Below, piece after piece: positions 1-6,068 of a stretch of 19,168 nucleotides of DNA; within the stretch, counting starts at the first letter, position 1, and each line of letters begins with the position of its first letter. The DNA comes from JBOGZD01 sp050697155 (GTDB lineage Bacteria > Actinomycetota > Thermoleophilia > Solirubrobacterales > 70-9). The DNA lies in contig JBOGZD010000056.1 in assembly GCA_050697155.1 (NCBI GenBank), positions 1-19,168 of the forward strand, in the 5' to 3' direction. The translations under genes and the position numbers were made by a program. The notes under the pieces are model-generated. The model searched no databases. It saw only the letters and a list, made by a program, of their open reading frames with translations, and was not told the DNA's origin.

Positions 1-470
1 ACCGCCATCAGCCCCGGCAGCAGCCGCCGCCCCACCGCGGTCCGGCGCCAGCGGTCGGCGTTGGCGAGCACCGCGGCGGCGTTCATCGGGCGGCCGTCCT
101 GGAAGCGCACCCCGCGGCGCAGGCGCAGGCGCCAGAGCGCGTCGTCGCCCGACGCCCTCGCGAACAGCGCCAGGCCGGCGAGCCGCCGCGGGTCGTCGAA
201 CGGCCCGCGCAGCTCGGCGATCAGCGGCTCGTGGATCTGGCGGCTGACCAGCGCGTCGGCGGGCGAGCGGGCGAACAGCGGGTCGAGCCGCTCGGGCCGC
301 TCGCCGAGCGCCCACGATAGGGTGCCGCCGGCGCCCAGGGCCGCCGGTGCGGCGGTCCCGCCGGCGGTCTCGTCGTCACCGTTGCAGCCACCCAGCGCGA
401 GCGGCGCCGCCAGCGCAATCCCCGCGAGCAGCGCGATCGAGAAGGCCGCTGCCCGGCGGCGCGAGCCCAC
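1..470 (-). CDS. Oligopeptide-type ABC transporter substrate-binding lipoprotein (SBP_bac_5), 3' end outside window
   Basis: The N-terminal 156 residues are present. Residues 1-29 form a lipoprotein signal: arginines at 4-6, a hydrophobic core, and lipobox LGGC with the lipidated cysteine at 29. The mature part has the family 5 extracellular solute-binding pattern: GGTLSWALGERPERLDP, then a segment around RQIHEPLIAEL, then LRRGVRFQDGRPMNAAAV. It should sit on the outer membrane face and deliver peptides or similar solutes to a permease, but no permease is visible. I chose GTG at 470 because it gives a complete signal peptide and lies only 7 bases after the secG stop, so it is probably co-transcribed with secG. 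The substrate cannot be told from this fragment. Confidence 0.85.
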   Translation of the reverse strand, partial: MGSRRRAAAFSIALLAGIALAAPLALGGCNGDDETAGGTAAPAALGAGGTLSWALGERPERLDPLFARSPADALVSRQIHEPLIAELRGPFDDPRRLAGLALFARASGDDALWRLRLRRGVRFQDGRPMNAAAVLANADRWRRTAVGRRLLPGLMA

Positions 471-477
471 GGTCCCG

Positions 478-702
478 TCAGAGCTTGAGCAGGACGAGGG
501 TGTTGATGACGAAGAGGAGCGCGAAGAAGATCGTCCAGCGGTCGAGGTTGCGCTCGACCAGCGAGCCGCCGCCGAACGAGCCGCCGCCGGCCCCGACCCC
601 GAACGCGCCTGAGAGGCCGGAGTCCTTGCCCGAGTGCAGCAGGACGAGGAAGATCAGGGCGACCGAGATCAGCACCTGGACGACGTTGAGAAGTCCTTCC
701 AC
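478..702 (-). CDS. secG: Protein translocase subunit SecG
   Basis: This 74-residue protein is the small SecYEG channel subunit, which assists preprotein translocation across the cytoplasmic membrane. It has the standard two-helix layout: a first membrane segment at about residues 3-22, a conserved HSGKDSGLSGAFG-type cytoplasmic loop followed by a glycine-rich run (about 31-47), and a second membrane segment at about 57-73 ending in LLKL. The GTG at 702 is preferred because it gives the usual SecG length and a TACACT box ends 8 bases upstream; longer in-frame extensions look non-coding. The substrate-binding lipoprotein gene follows 7 bases downstream. Confidence 0.93.
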   Translation of the reverse strand: MEGLLNVVQVLISVALIFLVLLHSGKDSGLSGAFGVGAGGGSFGGGSLVERNLDRWTIFFALLFVINTLVLLKL

Positions 703-710
703 GACGGGGC

Positions 711-716
711 AGTGTA
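711..716 (-). promoter_or_regulatory. Putative -10 box (TACACT) of secG
   Basis: TACACT lies on the minus strand 8 bases before the chosen GTG of secG and no Shine-Dalgarno sequence is visible, which fits a leaderless or near-leaderless transcript. A TTGCGA sequence lies 15 bases further upstream as a weak -35 candidate. Confidence 0.45.
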
Positions 717-770
717 GAGGCCTTGGACCCGTCGCAAGCCGAAGCGAAAGCCGGTCTGCATGCGGAGACC

Positions 771-803
771 GTTCGACGGCGCGTGGTCTACGACCCGTCG
801 AAC
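771..803 (-). terminator. Stem-loop at the end of the CcmI-like gene
   Basis: GTTCGACGG (771-779) pairs perfectly with CCGTCGAAC (795-803). The hairpin overlaps the stop codon of the CcmI-like gene (788-790) and sits just upstream of the secG promoter. There is no T-tract, as is common in GC-rich actinobacteria, so terminator function is inferred from position. Confidence 0.45.
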
Positions 804-1105
804 CCCCCACCCGGGGGATGGGCCAGCTCGCGAGCGCGGTCGAGCTCCTTAAGCAGCTCGATCGCCTCCCGGCGCAGCTCGGCGTCCTGGCGGCGCCAGT
901 CGGCCTCGGAGAGCTTGCCCTGGGCGCGGTCGAGCTCGGCGTCGCGGATCTGGCGGTACAGCGACTCCTTGCGCGCCTCGAGCTCGGCGACCCGAGGGTC
1001 CTCGGCGCGCTCGCCCCCCGCCGGCTCGGCGCCGCCACGGCGAAGCGGCGCGGTCACGAACCAGGCGAGCACGACGACGATGACCAGGGCGAGGGCGATC
1101 TCCAC
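788..1105 (-). CDS. CcmI-like small membrane-anchored coiled-coil protein
   Basis: This 105-residue protein has one N-terminal membrane helix (about 3-20), a basic stop (LRRG), then a charged, probably coiled-coil segment (about 36-94). The segment containing ESLYRQIRDAELDRAQGKLSEADW resembles the N-terminal part of CcmI/CycH proteins (short helical hairpin with a G-K-L-S-E-A/E-x-W/Y turn). CcmI proteins help deliver apocytochrome c to heme ligation, and the position directly downstream of ccmE-ccmF supports that role. The tetratricopeptide domain of proteobacterial CcmI is absent. The start is a GTG 8 bases after a TAGCCT box, so it may have its own promoter after the hairpin that follows ccmF. 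It is a short homologue at most and could be an unrelated coiled-coil protein. Confidence 0.7.
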   Translation of the reverse strand: MEIALALVIVVVLAWFVTAPLRRGGAEPAGGERAEDPRVAELEARKESLYRQIRDAELDRAQGKLSEADWRRQDAELRREAIELLKELDRARELAHPPGGGFDGS

Positions 1106-1113
1106 GGCGGCGA

Positions 1114-1119
1114 AGGCTA
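1114..1119 (-). promoter_or_regulatory. Putative -10 box (TAGCCT) of the CcmI-like gene
   Basis: TAGCCT on the minus strand ends 8 bases before the GTG start at 1105. No ribosome binding site is visible, so a leaderless start is likely. Confidence 0.4.
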
Positions 1120-1131
1120 AACGGGCTCTCA

Positions 1132-1171
1132 GGGCCTATCTCAGCGGTGCTGGATCCGGTGAGATAGGCCC
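1132..1171 (-). terminator. Strong stem-loop after ccmF
   Basis: The arms GGGCCTATCTCA (1132-1143) and TGAGATAGGCCC (1160-1171) are perfectly complementary over 12 bases with a 16-base loop containing GGATCC. It lies 20-60 bases beyond the ccmF stop and before the next gene's -10 box, where a terminator for the ccmEF transcript is expected. Confidence 0.6.
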
Positions 1172-1191
1172 GCCGGGCGCCCGCCGGGCGC

Positions 1192-3384
1192 TCAGGCTCG
1201 GCCGAGCTCGCGGGCGAGTCGCGCCGCGTAGACGTCGGAGACCTGGCGGCGGTCGCTCGGCGGGCGGGGCCAGATCGCGATCAGGCCGCCGATCACCGCG
1301 ATCGCCCCACCGAGCCAGACCCAGATCACGAGCGGGTTGACGTTGACCCGGAAGTCGACCGGCACCGGCTCGGACCGGTAGCGCTCGCGCAGGTTGGCGA
1401 CCGCCAGGCCCTGAAGGTCCGAGCGAACCTGAGCCAGGAAGGGCGCCCCCTGGTCGGCGCCGGCGGTGGCGCGCTCGATCCGGCGGTCGGCCTGGTCGAT
1501 GAAGGCGTCATAGCGGGCGAGGTCGGGGCGCATCGCCGTCCACAGGTCGCCGCCGGGCCCCTCGCGGCGGCCGACCTCGCTGGTCGCCTCGCCCTCGAAG
1601 AAGCCGCGCACGGTGCCGCTGCCGGACAGCGAGTAGTAGTTGCGCGAGGGGGTCAGGGTGGCGAACTGCTCGCCGTCGCGATCGACGTCGACCACCGCGC
1701 CGAGCTCGAGCCGCTGCTCGTCGGAGTCGATCGCAGCGGTCGGGCGCTCGTAGGTGAGCGTGTAGTCGCCCACCTGCGCCGTCTCGCCGGGGAGCAGGCG
1801 AAGGTCGCGGCTGGTCTGAAAGCTCGACGAGGCGGCGACGGCGATGAACAGGATCGCGACCCCGGCGTGGACGATGTAGCCGCCGTAGCGGCGCCGGTTG
1901 CGGCCCACAACTCGCGCCAGGGCGGCACCGTAGGAGCCGCCGGCGAGGGCCCGCTGCGCCGCCGCTCCGCGCCAGAACTCCGCCGCCAGCGCCGCCAGCG
2001 CGAAGGAGGCGAAGGCGAACAGCGCCAGGGCGAACGGCTCCGAGAGCGCGTCGCTGAACACGGCGACCGCAACCGTCGCGCCCACCGCGACTCCCAGCGG
2101 CCAGCGCACCAACCCCCACAGCGAGCCCGCGCTGACCCGGCGCCAGGCCAGCAAGGGGCCGATCCCGGTGAACAGCACCAGCACGATCGCAAGCGGGGCC
2201 GTGTAGCGGTCGAACCACGGCGAGCCGAGCGAGGAGCGCTCGCCGGTGAGCGCCTCGGCGATCAGCGGGAAGAAGGTGCCCCAGAAGATCACCGCGCAGA
2301 GCCCGACCAGGAGCAGGTTGTTGACCAGGAAGACCGACTCGCGCGACGCCAATGACTCGATTCGCCGCTCGGAGCGCAGCGCGTCCATGCGCGAGACGAT
2401 CAGCGCCGCCGAGCCGAGCACCACCACCGCGATCAGCCCGAGCAGCGGCCCGCCCACGGTCGAGGCGCCGAAGGCGTGGATCGACTCGAGGATCCCCGAG
2501 CGGACCAGGAAGGTGCCGAGCAGGGCGAGCGAGAACGTCGCCACGATCAGCGACACGTTCCAGACCCGCAGCATCCCGCGCTTCTCCTGGACCATGATCG
2601 AGTGCAGGAACGCGGTGCCGACCAGCCACGGCATCAGCGAGGCGTTCTCGACCGCGTCCCAGCCCCAGTAGCCGCCCCAGCCGAGCTCCGAGTACGACCA
2701 GCGGGCGCCGAGCAGGATCCCGATCCCGAGCAGGAGCCAGGCGATGAGCGCGAAGCGCCGGATCGTGCGGATCCAGCTCGCGTCGACCCGCCGCGTGACC
2801 AGCGCCCCGATCGCGAACGCGAACGGGATCGCGAAGAAGACGTAGCCGGAGTAGAGCATCGGCGGGTGGATCGCCATCGCCGGGTGGCGGAGCAGCGGGT
2901 TGAGCCCGACCCCCTCCGCCGGCGCCGGGTCGAGGCGGGCGAACGGGTGGGCGCCGCCGGCGAGCAGCATCAACCCGCAGAAGAAGAGCCCGAGCCCGGC
3001 GAGCACGGCGGTCGCGTACGGGACCACCTCTCGGTGGCGGTTGCGGGTGAGCCACAGCACCGCGCTCGCCGCGATCGAGAGCACCCAGGCCCAGAGCAGC
3101 AGCGACCCGCCCTGGCTTCCCCACATCGCGGTCATCTTGTAGAGGGTCGGGGTGGTGGTCGAGGAATGGTCGGCGACCAGCTCGACCGAGAAGTCGGAGC
3201 GCAGGAACGCGGCCTGGAGCACGACCACGCTGATGGTGAGCAGCGCGCAGAGCGCGTAGACCGCGCGCCGGGAGGAGTCGACGGCGCGCCGGTCGCCCTT
3301 GCGGGCGCCGTAGAGCGCCGCCCCGGCCGCGTAGGCGCAGGCGACCGCGGCGGCGACCAGGCAGGCAGCGCCGAGCGGGATCAC
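1192..3384 (-). CDS. ccmF: Cytochrome c-type biogenesis protein CcmF (heme lyase)
   Basis: This 730-residue polytopic membrane protein is the heme lyase subunit of system I cytochrome c maturation, which joins heme from holo-CcmE to the CXXCH motif of apocytochrome c outside the membrane. The tryptophan-rich heme-handling WWD motif is clear at about residues 235-253 (GWGGYWGWDAVENASLMPW). An upstream histidine-containing loop lies at about 167-181 (HPAMAIHPPMLYSGY) and a WGSQGGSLLLW segment at about 88-98. A large external domain near the C-terminus is followed by a last helix. I chose the GTG at 3384 because its GTGA overlaps the ccmE stop, the usual sign of translational coupling; an upstream in-frame extension lies inside ccmE and has no family similarity. 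Confidence 0.95.
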   Translation of the reverse strand: MIPLGAACLVAAAVACAYAAGAALYGARKGDRRAVDSSRRAVYALCALLTISVVVLQAAFLRSDFSVELVADHSSTTTPTLYKMTAMWGSQGGSLLLWAWVLSIAASAVLWLTRNRHREVVPYATAVLAGLGLFFCGLMLLAGGAHPFARLDPAPAEGVGLNPLLRHPAMAIHPPMLYSGYVFFAIPFAFAIGALVTRRVDASWIRTIRRFALIAWLLLGIGILLGARWSYSELGWGGYWGWDAVENASLMPWLVGTAFLHSIMVQEKRGMLRVWNVSLIVATFSLALLGTFLVRSGILESIHAFGASTVGGPLLGLIAVVVLGSAALIVSRMDALRSERRIESLASRESVFLVNNLLLVGLCAVIFWGTFFPLIAEALTGERSSLGSPWFDRYTAPLAIVLVLFTGIGPLLAWRRVSAGSLWGLVRWPLGVAVGATVAVAVFSDALSEPFALALFAFASFALAALAAEFWRGAAAQRALAGGSYGAALARVVGRNRRRYGGYIVHAGVAILFIAVAASSSFQTSRDLRLLPGETAQVGDYTLTYERPTAAIDSDEQRLELGAVVDVDRDGEQFATLTPSRNYYSLSGSGTVRGFFEGEATSEVGRREGPGGDLWTAMRPDLARYDAFIDQADRRIERATAGADQGAPFLAQVRSDLQGLAVANLRERYRSEPVPVDFRVNVNPLVIWVWLGGAIAVIGGLIAIWPRPPSDRRQVSDVYAARLARELGRA

Positions 3385-3806
3385 TCGGTGATGATCACGT
3401 GCTCGGGGTCCTCCTCGGCCTCGTCGGAGAACTTCGACGGGCACTTGGTGATCAGGCTGTCCTTCTCGGCGACGAAGGTGCCGTCGCTCACGGTGCCGCT
3501 GACGATCACCTCGCGCCCCTCTCGAAACGGGTCCGGGATGGTGCCGGTGTAGGTGACCGGGATCGCCGCCGACGGGTCCTCGCGGTCGGTGACCTCGAAG
3601 AGCAGGCGCGAGCCCTGGTGGTCGACCGACCCCTCGGCCACCTTGCCGGTGAGGTCGTAGTCGCCGCCGCTCGCCCCCGCGAGCTCGGAGGGCTGGCGCG
3701 CCTCGCTCGAGGCGCTGAACGACGTGTAGACGAGGCCCGCGGCGAGCAGCACGGCGGCGCCGAGCGCGACCACGAGCCGGATCTTCCGCTTGCGATCCGG
3801 GTCCAT
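3381..3806 (-). CDS. ccmE: Cytochrome c maturation heme chaperone CcmE, Cys-type variant
   Basis: This 141-residue protein has an N-terminal membrane anchor (about 9-28) and an OB-fold outer domain. CcmE binds heme covalently and passes it to CcmF. In most bacteria the heme-binding motif is HxxxY; a CxxxY form is known from some archaea and other bacteria. Here the motif is TKCPSKF with Cys122 and Phe126, so this is a Cys-type protein in which the usual tyrosine is phenylalanine. Other family landmarks are YDLTGKVAEGSV (about 50-61), IPVTYTGTIPDPFREG (82-97) and VIVSGTV (100-106). It is the first gene of the ccmEF unit and overlaps ccmF by 4 bases. ccmABC and ccmD are not in the window. A GATAAT box lies 12 bases upstream of the ATG. 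Confidence 0.95.
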   Translation of the reverse strand: MDPDRKRKIRLVVALGAAVLLAAGLVYTSFSASSEARQPSELAGASGGDYDLTGKVAEGSVDHQGSRLLFEVTDREDPSAAIPVTYTGTIPDPFREGREVIVSGTVSDGTFVAEKDSLITKCPSKFSDEAEEDPEHVIITE

Positions 3807-3818
3807 GGGAGACCCCGG

Positions 3819-3824
3819 ATTATC
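3819..3824 (-). promoter_or_regulatory. Putative -10 box (GATAAT) of ccmE
   Basis: GATAAT on the minus strand, close to the TATAAT consensus, ends 12 bases before the ccmE ATG in the short gap between divergent ccmE and SDR genes. It would give a leader of only a few bases. No convincing -35 hexamer is seen. Confidence 0.5.
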
Positions 3825-3907
3825 GCAAGCGCCTCATGGCGCGGACTTTGTCTCGCTATCCGAAACAAACTCCGCGCCTCCCTCGCGGCCCCGCTCGAGC
3901 GCCTTCG

Positions 3908-3913
3908 TAGAAT
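3908..3913 (+). promoter_or_regulatory. Putative -10 box (TAGAAT) of the SDR gene, leaderless start
   Basis: TAGAAT lies exactly 7 bases before the GTG at 3921, the spacing expected if transcription begins at the start codon. No ribosome binding site is present, which supports this start choice. Confidence 0.5.
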
Positions 3914-3920
3914 CGCCGCC

Positions 3921-4631
3921 GTGGCCGACGACCGCGTCCTCCTGATCACCGGCGCCTCGACGGGGATCGGCGCCGCGACCGCCCGGGCGGCGGTCGACGC
4001 CGGCTACCGGGTCGTGCTCGGCGCCCGCTCGGAGGAGAAGCTCGCCGAGCTTGCCGCCGAGCTCGGCGGCCCGGAGCGGGCGCTGGCCGTTCGCTGCGAC
4101 GTCACCGAGTGGCCGGACAACGAGCGGCTCGCCGCCGCCGCGCTCGAGGGCTTCGGCCGCATCGACGCCGTCTTCGCCAACGCCGGCTTCGGCGCCCAGC
4201 GGGGCTTTCTCGAAGAGTCGCCCGAGCACTGGCGCTCGATGGTGCTCACCAACGTGCTCGGCGTCGCCTACACGATCCGGGCCACCCTCCCCCACCTGCT
4301 CGAGCGCGGCGAGGGCCACTACCTGATCACCAGCTCGGTCGCCGGCCGCCGCGCCCTGCCGGGCTCGCTCTACTCGGCGACCAAGTGGGCGGCGACCGCG
4401 ATCGGCGAGGCGCTGCGCCAGGAGCTTCGCCAGATGCACGACAACCGCCGCATCCGCGTCACCCTGATCGAGCCGGGGATGGTCGACACGCCGTTCTTCG
4501 ACGATCGCCCCGGCCCCGACGACGCGCTGCACGACGACGACATCGCCCGCGCGGTCCTCTACGCGCTCGACCAGCCCGAGCGCGTCGACGTCAACGAGAT
4601 CCTGATCCGGCCGAGCTCGCAGCAGAGCTGA
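3921..4631 (+). CDS. Short-chain dehydrogenase/reductase (SDR), classical type
   Basis: This 236-residue NAD(P)-dependent oxidoreductase carries all classical SDR landmarks. These are the dinucleotide-binding TGASTGIG at 10-17, an acidic CDV at 59-61, NAG at 87-89, the structural Asn111, a catalytic serine in ITSS (about 138-139), and the YSATK pair Tyr151/Lys155. IEPGMVDTPFF (183-193) is the usual segment after the active site. An Arg at 36 after the second strand (GARSEEK) suggests NADPH preference, which is inference. The substrate is unknown. I start it at GTG 3921, just before the first beta strand; the in-frame upstream extension overlaps ccmE on the other strand and is not homologous. 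It is monocistronic, ending at a stem-loop shared with the convergent TfoX-like gene. Confidence 0.9.
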   Translation: MADDRVLLITGASTGIGAATARAAVDAGYRVVLGARSEEKLAELAAELGGPERALAVRCDVTEWPDNERLAAAALEGFGRIDAVFANAGFGAQRGFLEESPEHWRSMVLTNVLGVAYTIRATLPHLLERGEGHYLITSSVAGRRALPGSLYSATKWAATAIGEALRQELRQMHDNRRIRVTLIEPGMVDTPFFDDRPGPDDALHDDDIARAVLYALDQPERVDVNEILIRPSSQQS

Positions 4632-4683
4632 GCGCGAGCGACGCCGAGATGAAGCTGACCGCGATCGGTGTGCCGTGAGGCGC

Positions 4684-4723
4684 TTGAGCGCTCAGGGGGT
4701 CCATGGATCCCGTGAGGGCTCAA
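4684..4723. terminator. Stem-loop between convergent SDR and TfoX-like genes
   Basis: TTGAGCGCTCA (4684-4694) pairs with TGAGGGCTCAA (4713-4723) with one mismatch. The loop contains a further near-palindrome around TCCATGGATCC. It lies between two convergent genes and is best read as a bidirectional terminator. Confidence 0.55.
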
Positions 4724-4733
4724 CCGTGCCGGT

Positions 4734-5063
4734 CTACTTCGGCGGCAGGGAGGCGGCGAAGTCGGCGCCGGCGGCCACCCAGCGCGCGAGGTCCTCGTCC
4801 GAGGCCACCCCCTCGGCCGCGACCATGACCCAGGCGCGCATCGGACGGCCCGTGAGGTCGAAGTCACTTACGTGCACCTCGCCGAGCGCCGCCTCGGCCG
4901 CCTCCGGGCCGATCCTGGCGATCAGGTCGTCGCCGTTGACCCCGCAGGCCATGTTCCCGGCGACCATGAAGCAGATCCCGCCGAACATCTCCCGCTCGCC
5001 GACGCCCTCACGGGCGGACAGCACCTCACGGATTCGCTCGGCAAGCCCCTCGTCGTAGGCCAT
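4734..5063 (-). CDS. TfoX N-terminal domain protein
   Basis: This 109-residue protein matches the TfoX N-terminal domain: an N-terminal helix (AERIREVLSAREGVGEREMF), the conserved MFGGICFMVAGNMACGVNGDDLIARI core (about 26-51) and a tail with RPMRAWVMVA. In gammaproteobacteria the domain occurs in the competence regulator TfoX/Sxy. Stand-alone copies like this are widespread, with unknown function. The C-terminal TfoX domain is absent and no link to competence is implied. The ATG at 5063 lies 6 bases after a TACCCT box and begins the domain cleanly. It is divergent from the ParB-fold gene, with 57 bases between the start codons. Confidence 0.85.
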   Translation of the reverse strand: MAYDEGLAERIREVLSAREGVGEREMFGGICFMVAGNMACGVNGDDLIARIGPEAAEAALGEVHVSDFDLTGRPMRAWVMVAAEGVASDEDLARWVAAGADFAASLPPK

Positions 5064-5069
5064 CGCGGG

Positions 5070-5075
5070 AGGGTA
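5070..5075 (-). promoter_or_regulatory. Putative -10 box (TACCCT) of the TfoX-like gene
   Basis: TACCCT on the minus strand ends 6 bases before the ATG at 5063. The identical hexamer occurs in the opposite orientation at 5108-5113 for the divergent gene, so the two promoters are back to back within 44 bases. Confidence 0.5.
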
Positions 5076-5107
5076 CCCAGCGGCATCAGGCGGGTCCGCC
5101 TTCGGCG

Positions 5108-5113
5108 TACCCT
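5108..5113 (+). promoter_or_regulatory. Putative -10 box (TACCCT) of the ParB-fold gene
   Basis: TACCCT ends 7 bases before the ATG at 5121, with no ribosome binding site between. This is the leaderless pattern seen at several genes in the window. Confidence 0.5.
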
Positions 5114-5120
5114 GAAGCCC

Positions 5121-6020
5121 ATGGCGCCCGACACCGGCTTTCCGACCCAGGACGCGCAGGCCGACTTCAGCCGCGCTCGCCGCCGCCAGGCGCTCTCGCG
5201 GCTCGCCCGGCGGCTTCGGCGCGAGCCTGACGACGTCAACCTGATCCTGCCCTTCGACGAGGTGGTCGAGGCGCTCGGGCGCCGCGGGGAGCAGCGCCTG
5301 GGCCAGCAGACGATCCCGCTCGACTCGATCGTCGGCACGGTGGACCGCGCGCGCGAGTTCGACCGCCGCTTCCGGCCGACCTCGCGCCGGGTCCGCAGGC
5401 GCTGGCAGGGGATCGCCGAGGCGATGCGCCGCGGCCAGTCGATGCCGCCGATCCGCGTCTACCGGATCGGCGACCTCCACTTCGTCGAGGACGGCCACCA
5501 CCGGGTCTCGGTCGCCCGCCAGCTCGGGCTCGAGCTGATCGACGCCTACGTGACCGAGATCGTCACCGAGGTCGGCGCCGGCCCCGAGACCCTGCCCCGC
5601 GACCTGCCGCTGAAGAGCCACGAGCGGCTGTTCTTCGAGCGGGTGCCGCTGCCGCCCGAGGCGCGCGCCCGCATCCAGCTCGCCGACGAGTGGCGCTACG
5701 CGACCCTCGCCGAGGGAATCGAGGCCTGGGGCTTTCGGCTGATGCAGGAGCGGGGCGAGTTCATGACCCGTGAGCAGGTCGCCCGCGCCTGGTTCGAGGA
5801 GGAGTACCTGCCGGTGGTCGAGACGATGCGAGAGGCGGGCCTCTTCGGCCGCGGCACCGAGGCCGAGGCCTACACCCGGGTCGTCAGCCTCCGCTACCTG
5901 ATCCTCCGCACCCACGAGTGGAGCGACGACGTGGTCGAGCGGCTGCGTGCGGAGCTCGAGCGGCCGCCGCGTCGCAGCGACGACACGATGGAGCACCGGC
6001 TGCGTCGCGAGCTGCGCTGA
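5121..6020 (+). CDS. Solitary ParB/sulfiredoxin-fold domain protein
   Basis: This 299-residue protein has an arginine-rich N-terminus (about 18-34) and then a ParB-type domain (about 60-150). The domain contains QTIPLDSIVGT and the characteristic VEDGHHRVSVARQLG (122-136), equivalent to the ParB GERRxRAA nucleotide-binding motif. The helical C-terminal part contains EAWGFRLMQERGEFMTREQVA, FEEEYLPVVETMREAG and TEAEAYTRVVSLRYL. Chromosome-segregation ParB has a helix-turn-helix after this fold; I see none, and there is no parA nearby, so a segregation role is unlikely. The fold can bind or hydrolyse nucleotides such as CTP, but the function of this subfamily is unknown to me. The ATG at 5121 follows a TACCCT box by 7 bases. 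It is convergent with the sugar importer ATPase gene. Confidence 0.85.
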   Translation: MAPDTGFPTQDAQADFSRARRRQALSRLARRLRREPDDVNLILPFDEVVEALGRRGEQRLGQQTIPLDSIVGTVDRAREFDRRFRPTSRRVRRRWQGIAEAMRRGQSMPPIRVYRIGDLHFVEDGHHRVSVARQLGLELIDAYVTEIVTEVGAGPETLPRDLPLKSHERLFFERVPLPPEARARIQLADEWRYATLAEGIEAWGFRLMQERGEFMTREQVARAWFEEEYLPVVETMREAGLFGRGTEAEAYTRVVSLRYLILRTHEWSDDVVERLRAELERPPRRSDDTMEHRLRRELR

Positions 6021-6023
6021 GCC

Positions 6024-6044
6024 CCGGCCGGAGCGCTCGGCCGG
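6024..6044. terminator. Stem-loop between convergent ParB-fold and ABC ATPase genes
   Basis: CCGGCCG (6024-6030) pairs with CGGCCGG (6038-6044), and the loop GAGCGCT can pair further. It lies 4 bases after one stop and 25 bases beyond the other, so it probably ends both transcripts. Confidence 0.5.
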
Positions 6045-6068
6045 TGAAGGTGTCCCGGGCGGGCCGGG

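Noticed and set aside
3384..3444. CcmF start at the upstream in-frame codon at 3444
   Set aside because: The extra 20 residues lie inside ccmE and are not CcmF-like; the GTGA overlap at 3381-3384 is the better start.
1867..3552. Long plus-strand open frames opposite ccmF and ccmE
   Set aside because: They are arginine-, proline- and glutamine-rich mirror frames caused by high GC; the minus strand encodes clear CcmF and CcmE.
4734..5063. Competence regulator TfoX/Sxy
   Set aside because: Only the N-terminal domain is present and no competence genes are adjacent.
5121..6020. Chromosome or plasmid partition locus because of the ParB-fold protein
   Set aside because: There is no ParA gene, no helix-turn-helix after the ParB domain, and no parS-like palindrome nearby.
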